A DNA stretch of 64,000 nucleotides from Geosiphon pyriformis (lineage: Eukaryota > Glomeromycota > Glomeromycetes > Archaeosporales > Geosiphonaceae), in the NCBI GenBank assembly GCA_016748015.1, contig JAAOMT010000603.1, positions 497,068-561,067 of the forward strand, given 5' to 3'. A program made the translations under genes and the position numbers. Under the pieces are notes generated by a model. It had not been told where the DNA came from. It made no database searches and worked only from the letters and a program-made list of their open reading frames with translations. Below are positions 12,621-23,026 of the stretch, piece after piece. Numbering within the stretch: the first letter of the stretch is position 1; each line of letters begins with the position of its first letter.

Positions 12621-12690
12621 ACACACACACATATATACATATATATACACATATAAACACACATATACACATACAATACACACACACACA
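12621..12690. repeat. (CA)/(TA) compound microsatellite
   Basis: Second array: ACACACAC, then mixed ATATACAT units, then CACACACA. Same base usage as the array at 12,261. Confidence 0.9.
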
Positions 12691-13793
12691 TCATCACCAG
12701 CCAGCGAAACTCTGTCAAATTTTTTTTTTTTTTTAAAACAGGCTACAGGATCTATTACAAATTCTTCTCACAGAGTCATATGATTAGAAAACCATTTCCA
12801 AGTCTCCGACACGCGGCATTCAAAACATCCAATAATAATGACACACCCAATTTTTTCATCTTTTTAATTTTCCATATTTACACCGCCATACCCAAAATAA
12901 TTCCTTGTCTATCGATTCTCATTTATGTGTGTGTGTGTGCAAAACTTGGCAAATTTAATCATCAGGGTTTTAAAAAATTTTGTTCATGGTCACTCAAAGA
13001 GACCTGGTCAAAACAAATGACGGAGTTACATGTCCTGGTGAGACAGTAAGGATGGTCAGACATTGATTCGATGCAGGGGGAAATTAAGTATTCAGCCCAA
13101 ATAAAAAGTTTTTAAAGTTAGTCAATTTCCAAAAGGGACAGTCAAGTAATTGTGAGGTTGATGTTTGAGATTGAGATATCGTTTCACAATGAATAAATCT
13201 TTTGAATACATTTAAATGATTTTTCGCAATTTGATGATGATTATTATTATTATTATTATTATTATTAAGAATGATTTCTTGTTTTTTTAAATATTAATAA
13301 TACAATAAAGTGATTTAGAAATTTTATAATAATGGTTTGAAAATTTTCAAAAATGTTTTGACTACTATTTTGATTTTCATAACGAAAAAAGCATATTTAT
13401 ATTCTTTCGAAAATTCATGTCATGTCACGTCATGTCACACACGTCAGTATGCTAATTCTCTTTATCACGTTAAAAAATACACCGTCATCAATGTCAAATC
13501 ATTTTTTTTCTCCTCTTCCTACACATCATCGTCATGATTAAATAACCCTCATGTGTACTGTATGAGATATGTTTGATTATAAAAAATATACCATAATATC
13601 AAATATATCATAAAAATGAAAGGATTTTTGTGATCATCAAAAAATGTACCAAAAATATCATTATTTATCGATATTTATAAATTTACGTAGAGTTTTTTTT
13701 TTTTAAAAAAAAACATTTAGATTTTTTCATTTTTCATTTTTTTTAATTAAAAAAGGGTGATTAAAAAAAAAGGGAACCTATGCAATTTTTTTT

Positions 13794-13812
13794 CTAACCC
13801 TAACCCTAACCC
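13794..13812. repeat. Interstitial telomere-like repeat
   Basis: Three tandem CCCTAA units (complement of TTAGGG) inside an AT-rich, non-terminal context, followed by degenerate CTAACC and TTAACCC copies and then by TTTTTACC repeats near 13,850. TTAGGG is the usual fungal telomere repeat. Confidence 0.7.
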
Positions 13813-14360
13813 AGACCAATATCTAACCATAAATCCAATCTTTAACCCTTTTACCTTTTTACCTTTTTACCTTTTTCCTTTTTTTTTTCATCATGAAGAT
13901 TCTATAACATTCTATAACAAAATACGCGTCAGTTCAAATTTCATCATTAATGTCTATCAATGATCAAAGCCTTATTTTGGGAGGGAAAAAAAATAAATAA
14001 CTTTACAATTACAATTACAATTACAATTACAATTTACATATATAATTTACATATATAATTTACATATACATATACATGTACAAATTAATATTTGAAAAAT
14101 TTTTTTTATAAAGTGATATCATGTCTAATTCCTAAATGTAGGAAATGAATTGTTCGTGTTTTTTTTTTTGTTTTTTTTTTAATTGGAATTCGTTTTGATT
14201 TTCAATGCACACCTTTTTTTCTAATAATCACATTACACACACACAGACACACATCACACATCCCCATTCTAGAAAAAAAAAAATTTTTTTAAGTATACCT
14301 AACACACACTGCGTCTAATTCTAGTTTTTTTCAAAAAAAAAAAGAAAAAGAGAAAAAATT

Positions 14361-14377
14361 AATAAATAATAATAATG

Positions 14378-14459
<82 letters not shown>

Positions 14460-14480
14460 TAATAACAAGAATAATAATAA
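14361..14480. repeat. (AAT)n microsatellite
   Basis: Near-perfect AAT triplets over about 110 bp with two ATG/AAC variants. It gives a spurious poly-Tyr frame on the minus strand. Confidence 0.92.
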
Positions 14481-14580
14481 AAAAAGAAAAAAAAAGGTGT
14501 CACTCAGGTTCCATAATCTGCTTAATTATAAATAAATAATAAAAAAGTTAAATCTACCGCTCAAAATGCTTTTAGGGTCT

Positions 14581-14615
14581 TTTTATTATTATTATCATTA
14601 TTATTATTATTATTA

Positions 14616-14650
<35 letters not shown>
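14581..14650. repeat. (TTA)n microsatellite
   Basis: TTA triplets with three TCA variants, complementary in sense to the AAT array 100 bp upstream, so the pair could fold back on each other. Confidence 0.9.
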
Positions 14651-14653
<3 letters not shown>

Positions 14654-14679
14654 TAACTTGGCATTATATTTTAATCTCT

Positions 14680-14702
14680 ACTCTCTCTCTCTCTCTCTCT
14701 CC
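14680..14702. repeat. (CT)n microsatellite
   Basis: Eleven or so CT units, in the upstream part of the zinc-finger gene promoter. Confidence 0.9.
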
Positions 14703-14773
14703 CTCTTAGATATATATGATTATTCAAAACCCTCGAAACTTTCCTTAAATGGTTCTTTTTCAGTAACCCCCCT

Positions 14774-14832
14774 CATTCTTTCATTCTTTCATTCATTCAT
14801 ATATATACATACATACATACATACATACATAG
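14774..14832. repeat. ATTC/TTTC then ATAC tetranucleotide arrays
   Basis: TTCTTTCATT units pass into ATTC and then (ATAC)n repeats. A pure A run of about 26 bases follows at 14,864-14,891. Confidence 0.85.
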
Positions 14833-14980
14833 ATACATAGATATACACACACTTTAAATTTTTCGAAAAAAAAAAAAAAAAAAAAAAAAAAGGTCACCAC
14901 AATAAAATCCCAATAATCCTAATAATCCTAATTTATATGTTCATAATCTAAAAAACAATGAACTGTTTTCTACCATTCAG

Positions 14981-15729
14981 TATAAAACCCTTCTCTCCTC
15001 CTCCTTTTACCCTTCAACTCTTGTCAACGACAACAAAAACCGCTCCTTCTTCTCAAGTGGTTCCTGTTCTTTTCTTGAAAAGTTGTCGCCTACAAAGTAA
15101 TTTTTAAAGGCGATAGTGCTCACATTTTTGGGTTCCCGTGTGTCCCTTAAATATTATTTGACTTTTGAGTTAGCTGAAAAAGGCCTTTGGTGCCGGTTTA
15201 ACAAACAAAACTCCCTCTCTCTTCTAGTAAAAAGGCAAACGAAAGAAGTGCCTCTTCCTTCTTTTCGTATTCTGCCTATCTTTTACCTGGTCATTTAGGA
15301 CCAGTTTTTTTGTCCTTTACGAGTTTCACTCATACTTCAAAAGTCGCGGTTCTTTCGACTTTTTTCAATTTTAAAACTTCCACCTACCTTCTTTCTCTTC
15401 GGCGGTTTAACGCTTCAATAAACTTTAACAAAAAATCCCCTTTAACTTATCAAAGAATTCTGTATACCTTTTTTTTTTTATACCAATAATAAACCAAAGA
15501 CGAAATATACAACAACTCTACTATCTTGACAACTAATATTCGAAATTACATTAAATCTCCACGTCTATACGACCCACCAACTATCAACACCAGCTTTACA
15601 GTTAACTTTAGAAATCGAAAAAAAAACTTTTAAGTCGATTTTCTTATCATAAATAAAGAAACCTAATTTATTAACTGAACCCCAATCAAATATCTCCATC
15701 CTTCCCACTCATTTAACGACTTTGCTACA
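14981..15729 (+). promoter_or_regulatory. TATA box and long pyrimidine-rich leader of the zinc-finger gene
   Basis: TATAAAA at 14,981 is followed at once by CCTTCTCTCCTCCTCC-type pyrimidine tracts (14,988-15,015), a classic fungal core promoter and start region. If used, the 5' leader before the ATG at 15,730 is about 700 nt, unusually long, and contains several more CT-rich blocks and short upstream frames. A spliced leader is possible but no splice pair is compelling. Confidence 0.5.
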
Positions 15730-17709
15730 ATGGACTCGAATTACTTTAACCAAATCGGTGATTTTATGGACCAAACATCAACTAATCTTCACGGTGACTT
15801 TACAATTTTCGACGAAAAAACTACCGATTTTCAACCTCATCAAACCCCTTGCCATTGGCAAGCAGTCGGTAGTCCTTTTCTTTGCACTACACCCTTAATT
15901 AACTGTCATGATTTAACCTCTCCTCTTGATCGAGCCGTATGGCCGGTTTTATCTGCTGGAACTACTCCCGCATTGTTTCCTGAAGATTATCGAGTTGTTC
16001 GTCCACAACATCAAAAAACTAGCTGGCATTTATTGTCTGCTGGAACTACTCCGTTTCTCAAGGCCGAGGAATTCTATGAAATGGAAGACCAACATTATTT
16101 CAACGTGAATGAAAGCCCTTTCCCAACAAACTCGAATGACCTTTCCTATAACGAACTCGCGGAATTGACACCAATAATTTTACAAATGTCTTCAATAGAG
16201 CATCAATCGCAATTACAAGGATCTCAAATTATTTCTCCCATCATCCCTTCAAATTCCTTGGATTTCGAATCTCCTTTACCACAATCGCTTCCTCTTACTC
16301 CGGGACTTGACATTCAGCACCAACCACAATTATCGTTATTACAATCATCTCTTTCATCAGTTCCCATGACTGAAACTAATCAAATTATCGATCAAGGCCA
16401 ATCGGATAATTCCTGGATCCCCTTCTCTCCTTATCCACAATCAGTTAATACCGCTGATAATATGATGGTCTTAACACATTCACCCATCTCTTACGATATC
16501 TGCCATGGTATTGATTCTGATAAAAGTCTTCTATTAGCATCACTTCACAATTACACCTCGGACACATCAGCATATTCATCGGCTATGACTACTCCTCAAA
16601 ACATTCACTACATCTACCCTGAGATTGTTGCTGGAGTCGATCCAATTCCTTTTGTTGATTCCTTAAACTACCCTGATAACACATCTGCTATCATGAACCA
16701 AAAGAAAGCCGCCATAAATTTCCCAATACCAGAACACACAATTTCAAAAGTAACAGGAAGGCTAAGGAATTTAGGGAAACCTAAATATTATGGAAATTCG
16801 TTTTACGGTGATTTGCAAGATATCAGAACGCAAGATCAAACCATCGCTTTGACCACAATAAAGAAGCGATCAGGTGAAAAACTAGCAGATTCAAGAAGCT
16901 CCATCAAAAACCCGAATGATTCCAACACACCGTTCTACGGTGATTTGCAAGATATCGAAATGGAAGTACCTATTGCTCTACCTGAAATGGAGAAGCAATC
17001 AAGTTCAGGAAATTCGGCCAAAGAAATTGATACACCCTCAGAATTAACAGTCATCACAACAGGTACGACCCCTAACAATGACGAGACTACATCTGCGGCC
17101 AAAAATGAAACCACTCCTCAAGAAGAAGTCGGCACATCTTCGAATACCTCTGTTCCAGATGAAGGCCTTTCAGCTTTGCCTGGTAGTCCTGCCCTTACTT
17201 CAACCGCTCAAGAAATTGTGGGAACTTCTTCAAACTTAATCGGTTCAATTTCTGACACGACAACAGCCGAGGCAAGAACAAAACGTCCGGTCCCAATTTG
17301 TCCTCGCCCAGACCAAGAGAAACAAGAGACTCCCTCCGGTGCAGGTGCTGAAGAAACTGATCTTGAGCCGCTCAGAAAAAGGAGACGAAAGTCGACCGGT
17401 TCAGCTTCGGGTCAATCATCGACTGGCGAGGACAAAGAGAGAAGATTTCCTTGTCCATTGTGTAACTATCGCTTTGCACGAAAATGGAACAGGGACGAAC
17501 ACAAAAAGACCCATGACACGAATAGGCAAAAGGATTTCGCCTGTGAATTCCCCGGGTGTACCTCTACCTTCACACGTAAGCATGATCTTAAGAGACATAC
17601 TGGAAATGTTCACGTGGGCGAAATCAATTTCCAATGTCCCGCCTGTAAAAAAGGTTTCAGCCGCAAGGATGCCTGGAAACGGCACGTAATATCCTGCGAC
17701 AAAAAGTAA
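15730..17709 (+). CDS. C2H2 zinc-finger transcription factor
   Basis: Intronless, 659 residues. Residues 1-540 are low-complexity, Ser/Thr/Pro/Gln-rich, acidic in places: a likely activation region. It holds a repeated motif WxxLSAGTTP at 71-80 and 99-108, with a degenerate third unit at about 43-55, and a second repeat FYGDLQDI near residues 358 and 399. A basic cluster (RKRRRK, about 549-554) is a probable nuclear localisation signal. Three zinc fingers close the protein: C-x2-C-x12-H-x3-H (about 575-595), C-x4-C-x12-H-x4-H (about 605-628) and C-x2-C-x12-H-x3-C (about 638-657), the last ending in Cys instead of His. Finger two reads FTRKHDLKRH, resembling Crz1-type calcineurin-responsive factors, but assignment to that regulator is only a possibility. 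DNA target unknown. Confidence 0.92.
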   Translation: MDSNYFNQIGDFMDQTSTNLHGDFTIFDEKTTDFQPHQTPCHWQAVGSPFLCTTPLINCHDLTSPLDRAVWPVLSAGTTPALFPEDYRVVRPQHQKTSWHLLSAGTTPFLKAEEFYEMEDQHYFNVNESPFPTNSNDLSYNELAELTPIILQMSSIEHQSQLQGSQIISPIIPSNSLDFESPLPQSLPLTPGLDIQHQPQLSLLQSSLSSVPMTETNQIIDQGQSDNSWIPFSPYPQSVNTADNMMVLTHSPISYDICHGIDSDKSLLLASLHNYTSDTSAYSSAMTTPQNIHYIYPEIVAGVDPIPFVDSLNYPDNTSAIMNQKKAAINFPIPEHTISKVTGRLRNLGKPKYYGNSFYGDLQDIRTQDQTIALTTIKKRSGEKLADSRSSIKNPNDSNTPFYGDLQDIEMEVPIALPEMEKQSSSGNSAKEIDTPSELTVITTGTTPNNDETTSAAKNETTPQEEVGTSSNTSVPDEGLSALPGSPALTSTAQEIVGTSSNLIGSISDTTTAEARTKRPVPICPRPDQEKQETPSGAGAEETDLEPLRKRRRKSTGSASGQSSTGEDKERRFPCPLCNYRFARKWNRDEHKKTHDTNRQKDFACEFPGCTSTFTRKHDLKRHTGNVHVGEINFQCPACKKGFSRKDAWKRHVISCDKK

Positions 17710-18051
17710 TTATTTAATCGAGGATCACAATTGCTTCCTCAAACCGTACAATAAAAAACGATAAATCTCTATTGCGTAAAACGGTCGTGACTTGTGTTGG
17801 CTTTTCCTTGAAAAGCAAAAAACAAGTGGTAATAATGGACGTGGGTATTAATACATACCCTTTCCCATTATTTACTAATAGACGACTTGGCAATGGTGAG
17901 CCAAGAATGTAAGAAGTTAAAGAAGGTCGTTTCCCCATCTTAGATTGTAAGATAGTTAAGAATCCGTTAGCTAGTTAGTAAATTAGTTTGTCAGTTCCTT
18001 TTTCTTTTGTTTTACGTCCGACGATCATGTCGACTCATTCTTAAATTAATG

Positions 18052-18057
18052 AATAAA
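18052..18057 (+). terminator. Polyadenylation signal of the zinc-finger gene
   Basis: AATAAA 343 bp after the stop codon, preceded by T-rich sequence and TAG..TAGT elements near 17,970, as expected for a fungal 3' end. No stronger candidate lies nearer. Confidence 0.45.
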
Positions 18058-18060
18058 GAA

Positions 18061-18730
18061 TTTTTTGGGTCTTCATAAGTCCATCTCATACCTCTTTTGA
18101 ATTATTATTTTATTGGTTTATCCACTCTTTGTGGTTGTTAGTTGCCGCTCAAGTTAAAAAAGAAATATGATGTACAAATTACAAATCTTGGGAAATTATT
18201 GGCACTCGCCTATCTAGTATTAATATCAGCTCTTGTGGGAATATGACATAAGCATCATTTATCTGTTGATTTGTTTATCTAATGTTTTTTTTGATATTGT
18301 CAAACTATTTAATTTTAAATGTATTTGTACTTTTGAATATTGTTATTGTGTCTGAATGTTATTTTTTAAATAAATTCTAAAATGTTTGAATTGTTTCTTT
18401 AAATAATCGCATCTTAAAATGTAATTTCTGAATTGATTTAAAGTATGATAATTATTTTTAATCTTGTTTAAATATTAATATTATTAAATTAGATTTTTGA
18501 TTCAATTATCAAATATAGTTGATTAATTAATATTGTTTTGAAATATATATATATATACATTTTTTTTTGTTTTTAATTTTGTCATTTTAAAATTAATTTT
18601 TAAAATTAAAACCCAATTACAACCATTAAAATTAAATTACAATAAATTAATTAAGCTTAAAAAAATATTAAAAAACAAAAAAAACTTGAAAATAATTAAA
18701 TTAAATTAAATTATTAAATAAAAAACTTTA

Positions 18731-18761
<31 letters not shown>

Positions 18762-18970
18762 TAGATTAATATATGTATTTTAATGTAAAATAAATAAATA
18801 AAAATATATTACCAATTTTTTTAAATTTAATTTTGTTATAAAAAACTTTTTTTATTTTTTTATTTTATGATTATAACTAAAACAAAGTGTAAAAAAGTTT
18901 TAAATGTTATTTTTTTTATAGTAATTAATAAAATTTCAATAAAAAAAGAGAACTTAATACTAATAAAAAA
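18061..18970. other. AT-rich intergenic spacer before the transposon nest
   Basis: About 900 bp without a gene. From 18,300 on it is nearly all A and T, with a short (TTA)n array at 18,732-18,762. It forms the 5' flank of LINE copy A. Confidence 0.6.
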
Positions 18971-19059
18971 CTTTTTTCTCTCTTTCATCTCAAATTCCTA
19001 AAAAAGAGTCAAAAGTTTTTGAAAGAAGTTTTTTAACCATTCAGTATGATAAAACCAAA

Positions 19060-20462
19060 CTGTTTTTTGACTTCGAGACCACCATTGGCCCTAGTATAGC
19101 TGTCATAGAAAAGATTGCAAAAAATTCTGGTTCTAGTAGGGGTTTCAAATCTGTTCTGTCAAGGAAAAAGAGAAAAGGCATTGCTTTGGATGAAAGTGTT
19201 GATGTGAAAGTGGTTTCTGCTAAACTGTCTGGTGGTCATTCATGGGGGTCTGAAACTGGTGATACTATTGAGTCTAAGAGTGTTGACATGGAAGAAGAAT
19301 GTCTGGTAGAAGAAACCAGCTTCAATTACAGTAAAAATGGTGCACTTGCTAATGGGGATCCTAATCAAACACCAAAGAATTCTAAGATCAAGACCAAAAA
19401 AGCATTGGACAAGTCTCTAAGGATAATCAACTATGTGACTGGCAGTGAGAATAATGATGTTTTGAATGAGTTTGCTCTTCTCCCACCCCTTCTTCTAATC
19501 AAGTCTTCTGTTCAAATTTCTGTGTGCAAATCTTTTGCTTTAGATATTGATTTTGTTTCCATCACTGTGAATTCTTCTTGGGAAAAATTGGGTTTTATTA
19601 GGAAAATTTTCTCTGGTGTAAACAGTTTTGAAAGGGTCTCTACCCCCTCAAAATTTGGTAGAATTATCTGTGTTACTTTTACATCTGAGAAGGTGATGAT
19701 AAATGCGGCTAATTTAGCCAATGATTGTGGTGTTGTAGTAAATACCAATCTCAAGCACCCAGTCAACAATCATATGAATCGGGCTATTGTTTTGAAAGAA
19801 ATTTCTGTAGGCACTTCTGTGGAGGCTGTGTGGGCTGCAGTGTCTGCTTTTAGGAAGATTAAGGTGATCAAAATGCAATTGGTGGGTTTGTGGCAAAAGG
19901 CAATCATTAAATTGAAGGATTAAGATCAAGCTGATCTGTTGGCTTCTGAATGGTCCATCCTTAGCAGGAAAGATGCAGTGCAAGTGGCCAGGGCTGATAT
20001 TAATAAACAATTGTGAAAAGCCAAAGATAGTTATAGGGCTTTGCTGTATACTCTCCCTATAGGAACTATTGCTCATGATTTATGGGATTTCATTGGATCT
20101 GTTGGTGGGAAAACTTGCTTCATCGATCGTAATCCTGCCAGTTACTCTCGTGTCTACTGTGCCACTGTGTGTTTTAGTTCTGAAATGGAATTGGTTAAAA
20201 CAATGGCAGCAACTCCAGTTATAAAAGGTGTTGGTCTCCATTGGTTTCATCTCTCTTTGGCTTCATGTGTGGTCTACAGGAATTTTGGTCATACATCTCT
20301 TAGTTGCAGATCTGTTAAAGATACTGTGATTCTGGGTGGCAAAAAGACTCTCCTTTTGACCCAGAACCAGCTCAGATTAGTGAAAATTTATGCAAAAAAA
20401 TCTGCATCTATTTCTCGCTCTTTGACTTTCAGTGGTAAGACTTGGGCATCTGTAGTTGGTGC
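19060..20462 (+). pseudogene. LINE copy A ORF1 (RNA-binding protein with CCHC knuckle), broken
   Basis: The frame opens about 19,060 (FDFETTIGPSIAVIEK) and has no early in-frame ATG. It runs to a stop at 19,921 and resumes after it (DQADLLASEW...), so the stop is a mutation in a longer ORF of about 480 codons. The centre (about 19,530-19,910) has an RRM-like pattern of alternating hydrophobic strands, shared with copy B (45,200-45,400). The knuckle at 20,266-20,310 (VVYRNFGHTSLSC) has lost the first Cys pair spacing seen intact in copy B (CEKCEKFGHSVLEC). It ends at the Gypsy insertion after GKTWASVVGA; a C-terminal remnant ending SSQ-stop is found at about 22,880-22,983. ORF1 proteins of LINEs bind the element RNA. 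Confidence 0.8.
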
Positions 20463-21442
20463 TGTTACCAGAGGTTTTTGGTCTCTTCTTAGCTCTTGTA
20501 TGTTTGTTGTAATGCTGTTAATTCACAACTATGAGAAGTGTTTTGAATCTCCAATAACTGAATTTATTTTCAAATTATCTCTTATAATTTGAACTGCTGG
20601 GCTTATGAATGGAATGATTAATTCCATGTCAGTTACTTTGTATAATTACATTGTAGTAAACATCAACTCTTTTCCAGGAAATGCTCATTTGGAAGCTCAC
20701 TAAAATGTGTAGTTACTTTACTGTAAAAGTCAACTCTTCTATAGAAATTCTTATCTGTAGAATACCCAAATAATTTATAATAAGAAAAGAAGAAAAATAA
20801 AAAAAATGTAAAAGAAATTGAATTCTGTCAAGAAAAACGTTTTCTATCCAGGCCTGGAGTCACTAACAGTTTACTGAAATTGGTAGCTAATCAATTTCAA
20901 AATGTTAGTTGGGTTTTGGGGATTTTCCAAGTGCAATAATTAAAGAATTTGGTTTTTTGAATTATTTGATATTTATTTCTTTTTGTGTGTATAGGAACGG
21001 TTTTAAGTAATAAATCTAAAGATAAATACATTTTCTCAAAGAAAAAAGCTCTTTTTTTATACAACTTGTCATAACACTATTCTATAAACTTGAACTTTGC
21101 TATTTTCTACAATTTTGCTGAACTAAAGATATATTTCAGTGAACTACAAGTTATTTCTGCGAACTATTAGATATTTTGGTGAACTATCAATTATTTTGGC
21201 GAATTTCTACAAATTTTGGCAAACTTTTTGAATGTTACATAGTTCAAGATATTGCATAATTGATCATCACAATTAGGTTACATTTGTGTTATGTACAAAT
21301 TGGGTTATTAATTAAATGATGATTTTGGATATTTTGCTAATATAATAAGTGATAATTTGAAATGATAATATATGTTAATTAATGATAAGATTTATAAGGG
21401 TAATTTTATGCTAAACAATATTTCTAATTTCATCTAGTAACA
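20463..21442 (-). repeat. 3' LTR of the reverse Gypsy fragment
   Basis: Begins on the minus strand TGTTACTAGATG and ends CCTCTGGTAACA, matching the LTRs of the element at 27,458 along its length (same family, 980 versus 989 bp). A TATAAAAA promoter core lies near 21,052-21,065 on the minus strand. Confidence 0.9.
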
Positions 21443-22875
21443 TAACCTCCTCCTCAAGACTGAGCTCCGTCGAAGTTCAAGTACTATCTGTAATTTCCAG
21501 ATAATAATCCAAAATTATTGAAGAAATTTGGTCTGAGAATTGTTGAAATTTCAGTTCTGTAAGCTTTCCAATGTATTGAATCTTCAAAGGCTGTAAAATT
21601 GGTGGCTTTCTGAAGCAACTCAGTAGGCTTGCTGTCGTCTTGGTTTGGCATCTCCTGTATAGATTTGGTGTTGGACCAATTCGGTTCTTCCTAAGTCATT
21701 GTTGTTTTCAGCAAAAATATTGGCAAATTTTGCAATTAGCTCTTTGAGCTGGCTCTGTTGTTGTGGTTCAAGTTGTCCCATGTTAATTTGAGATGGTTTT
21801 TTTATGACAACATGGTAGTTTTCAGAGCTGGAGTTTGGGTTGATTTTTGGTAGTAAATGTTCAATAATTTCAGAGAAATCGGGGACTATTTGGAGTAATT
21901 CTTGTTAAAAGATATTACTGTGAATAATTCCAATTTCTAAGTTATTTAATAAAACTATGGGGAAATTGTTGGGATTGTAAAAAGTAACTCGGATTTTTTT
22001 TGTTCCTTCTGGAATATAAATGTTTGGGATTGAAATATTATGTTTCAAGCAGATTTGTTCGTTGGACTCAAAAATTTGTTGTGTGGTTGTTGGCTTTTCA
22101 CAAGTGTAAATTTCAGGGTATTCTCCAAAGGGTGAAATGGTAATTGGTTGTGGAAGTCGTAAAATTTGGTGAGATTCTTTCTGTTTGTTGAGAGCTATGT
22201 TTACTGGAACTGTGAATTGTCCAGTTGAACCAAAACCTTGGATTCCTCTTTCACTTTCTCCCAATAGTTCTCTTTGATTGACTAATTGTAAACCCAAAAT
22301 GTTGATTAAGAGTAAATAAATGGCTTGGGCAATTTTCTCAGCATGTTCAATCTTAAATAGCTTGTCAGTTTTGTTTTGGAGTATTACTGTTATGTCACCA
22401 GTATATCCAGCATTGATTATTCCTCCTCTGACATTGATTCCTTTGTTTGCCAGAGAAAACTGGGAGGTGATTTGAACCATTGCTCCTAGCAGGATTTCGA
22501 GAACAATTTTGAGGTTGATTTTTGTGAGAAATTTGGGTTTGAGAATGAGAGTATCCTTGTCTAGATATCTTAGGTCATATCCAGCATTAATTTCATATGC
22601 TTTTTCAGGTTTTATTCCTTGTCCATTGTTGTTGAAGTATTTGAGTTGTAAGACAGGCTGATTTTCGATAAGATAGATAGGTGTTGTTTCAATTTCTTCT
22701 GTTGCTTCAGGTTCTCCAAATTCAATTTCATTTTCATCACTTTCACTGGGCAAGGAAATGCTAAGAGCGTAGCATTCAGAACACCATTGTTCATTACAAA
22801 ACATTATGTATTCCTTACATAATTTAATGTTCATTTGTTCTAGCCGTTGAGCTTGAGCTTTTTTAGTCAGGTAGA
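20463..22875 (-). mobile_element. Reverse-oriented Gypsy fragment: dUTPase region plus 3' LTR
   Basis: Read on the minus strand it runs from within the polyprotein (about 22,875) through the dUTPase, skips RT, RNase H and integrase, enters the end of the accessory ORF, passes the polypurine tract (GAGGAGGAGGTTA) and ends with a 980-bp LTR (20,463-21,442). There is no 5' LTR, gag or protease. The right junction also removes several hundred bases of LINE ORF1 present in copy B (about 55,746-56,200), so one deletion probably took the element's 5' half and LINE sequence together. The exact right breakpoint lies between about 22,870 and 22,980. Confidence 0.85.
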
Positions 22876-22906
22876 GATTGGAAAAAATGTTGGAAAAACT
22901 TTCCAA
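21905..22906 (-). pseudogene. Gypsy dUTPase-containing polyprotein fragment
   Basis: 333-codon open frame on the minus strand; the element part starts at about 22,875. dUTPase motifs are present in order: INAGYDLRY (motif 1), GAMVQITSQFSLA (motif 2), GGIINAGYTGDITV (motif 3), EKIAQAIYL (motif 4) and GIQGFGSTGQF (motif 5, the uridine-capping Gly-rich tail). The segment before it keeps a cysteine pair cluster (CSECYALSI). After motif 5 comes a further conserved domain ending NLEIGIIHSNIF. Motif 3 has Asn where the catalytic Asp is expected (IIDAGYTG in the copy at 32,076), a G-to-A change that should kill activity. Beyond the stop, homology continues to a deletion joining the RT start to the accessory ORF. 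Confidence 0.85.
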
Positions 22907-23026
22907 ATCTTTTTTAAGCTTATTTGCCTGCTTTGATGGTTTAGCTCTAACTGGTGGTGCATCCTTACAAATTTCTTCTCAATGAATGAGCTAATCTGAA
23001 AGGTAGCCATGTGCAATGTTTGTGGA

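Larger units (their letters stand above)
10267..14980. other. Long gene-free region rich in simple repeats
   Basis: About 4.7 kb with no credible coding frame. Open frames here are translations of microsatellites (poly-Ile, Leu, Tyr or Thr-His runs). The sequence has many homopolymer tracts and a dozen microsatellites listed separately. Most likely the upstream region of the zinc-finger gene; nothing else can be supported. Confidence 0.65.

Noticed and set aside
12114-12783. Several frames with Thr-His or Val-Cys runs
   Set aside because: All are CA-repeat translations in one frame or another.
14321-14503. Minus-strand poly-Tyr frame
   Set aside because: Reverse reading of the (AAT)n array.
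19512-20076. Minus-strand frames opposite LINE ORF1
   Set aside because: Shadows of the plus-strand ORF, which alone shows homology between copies A, B and D.
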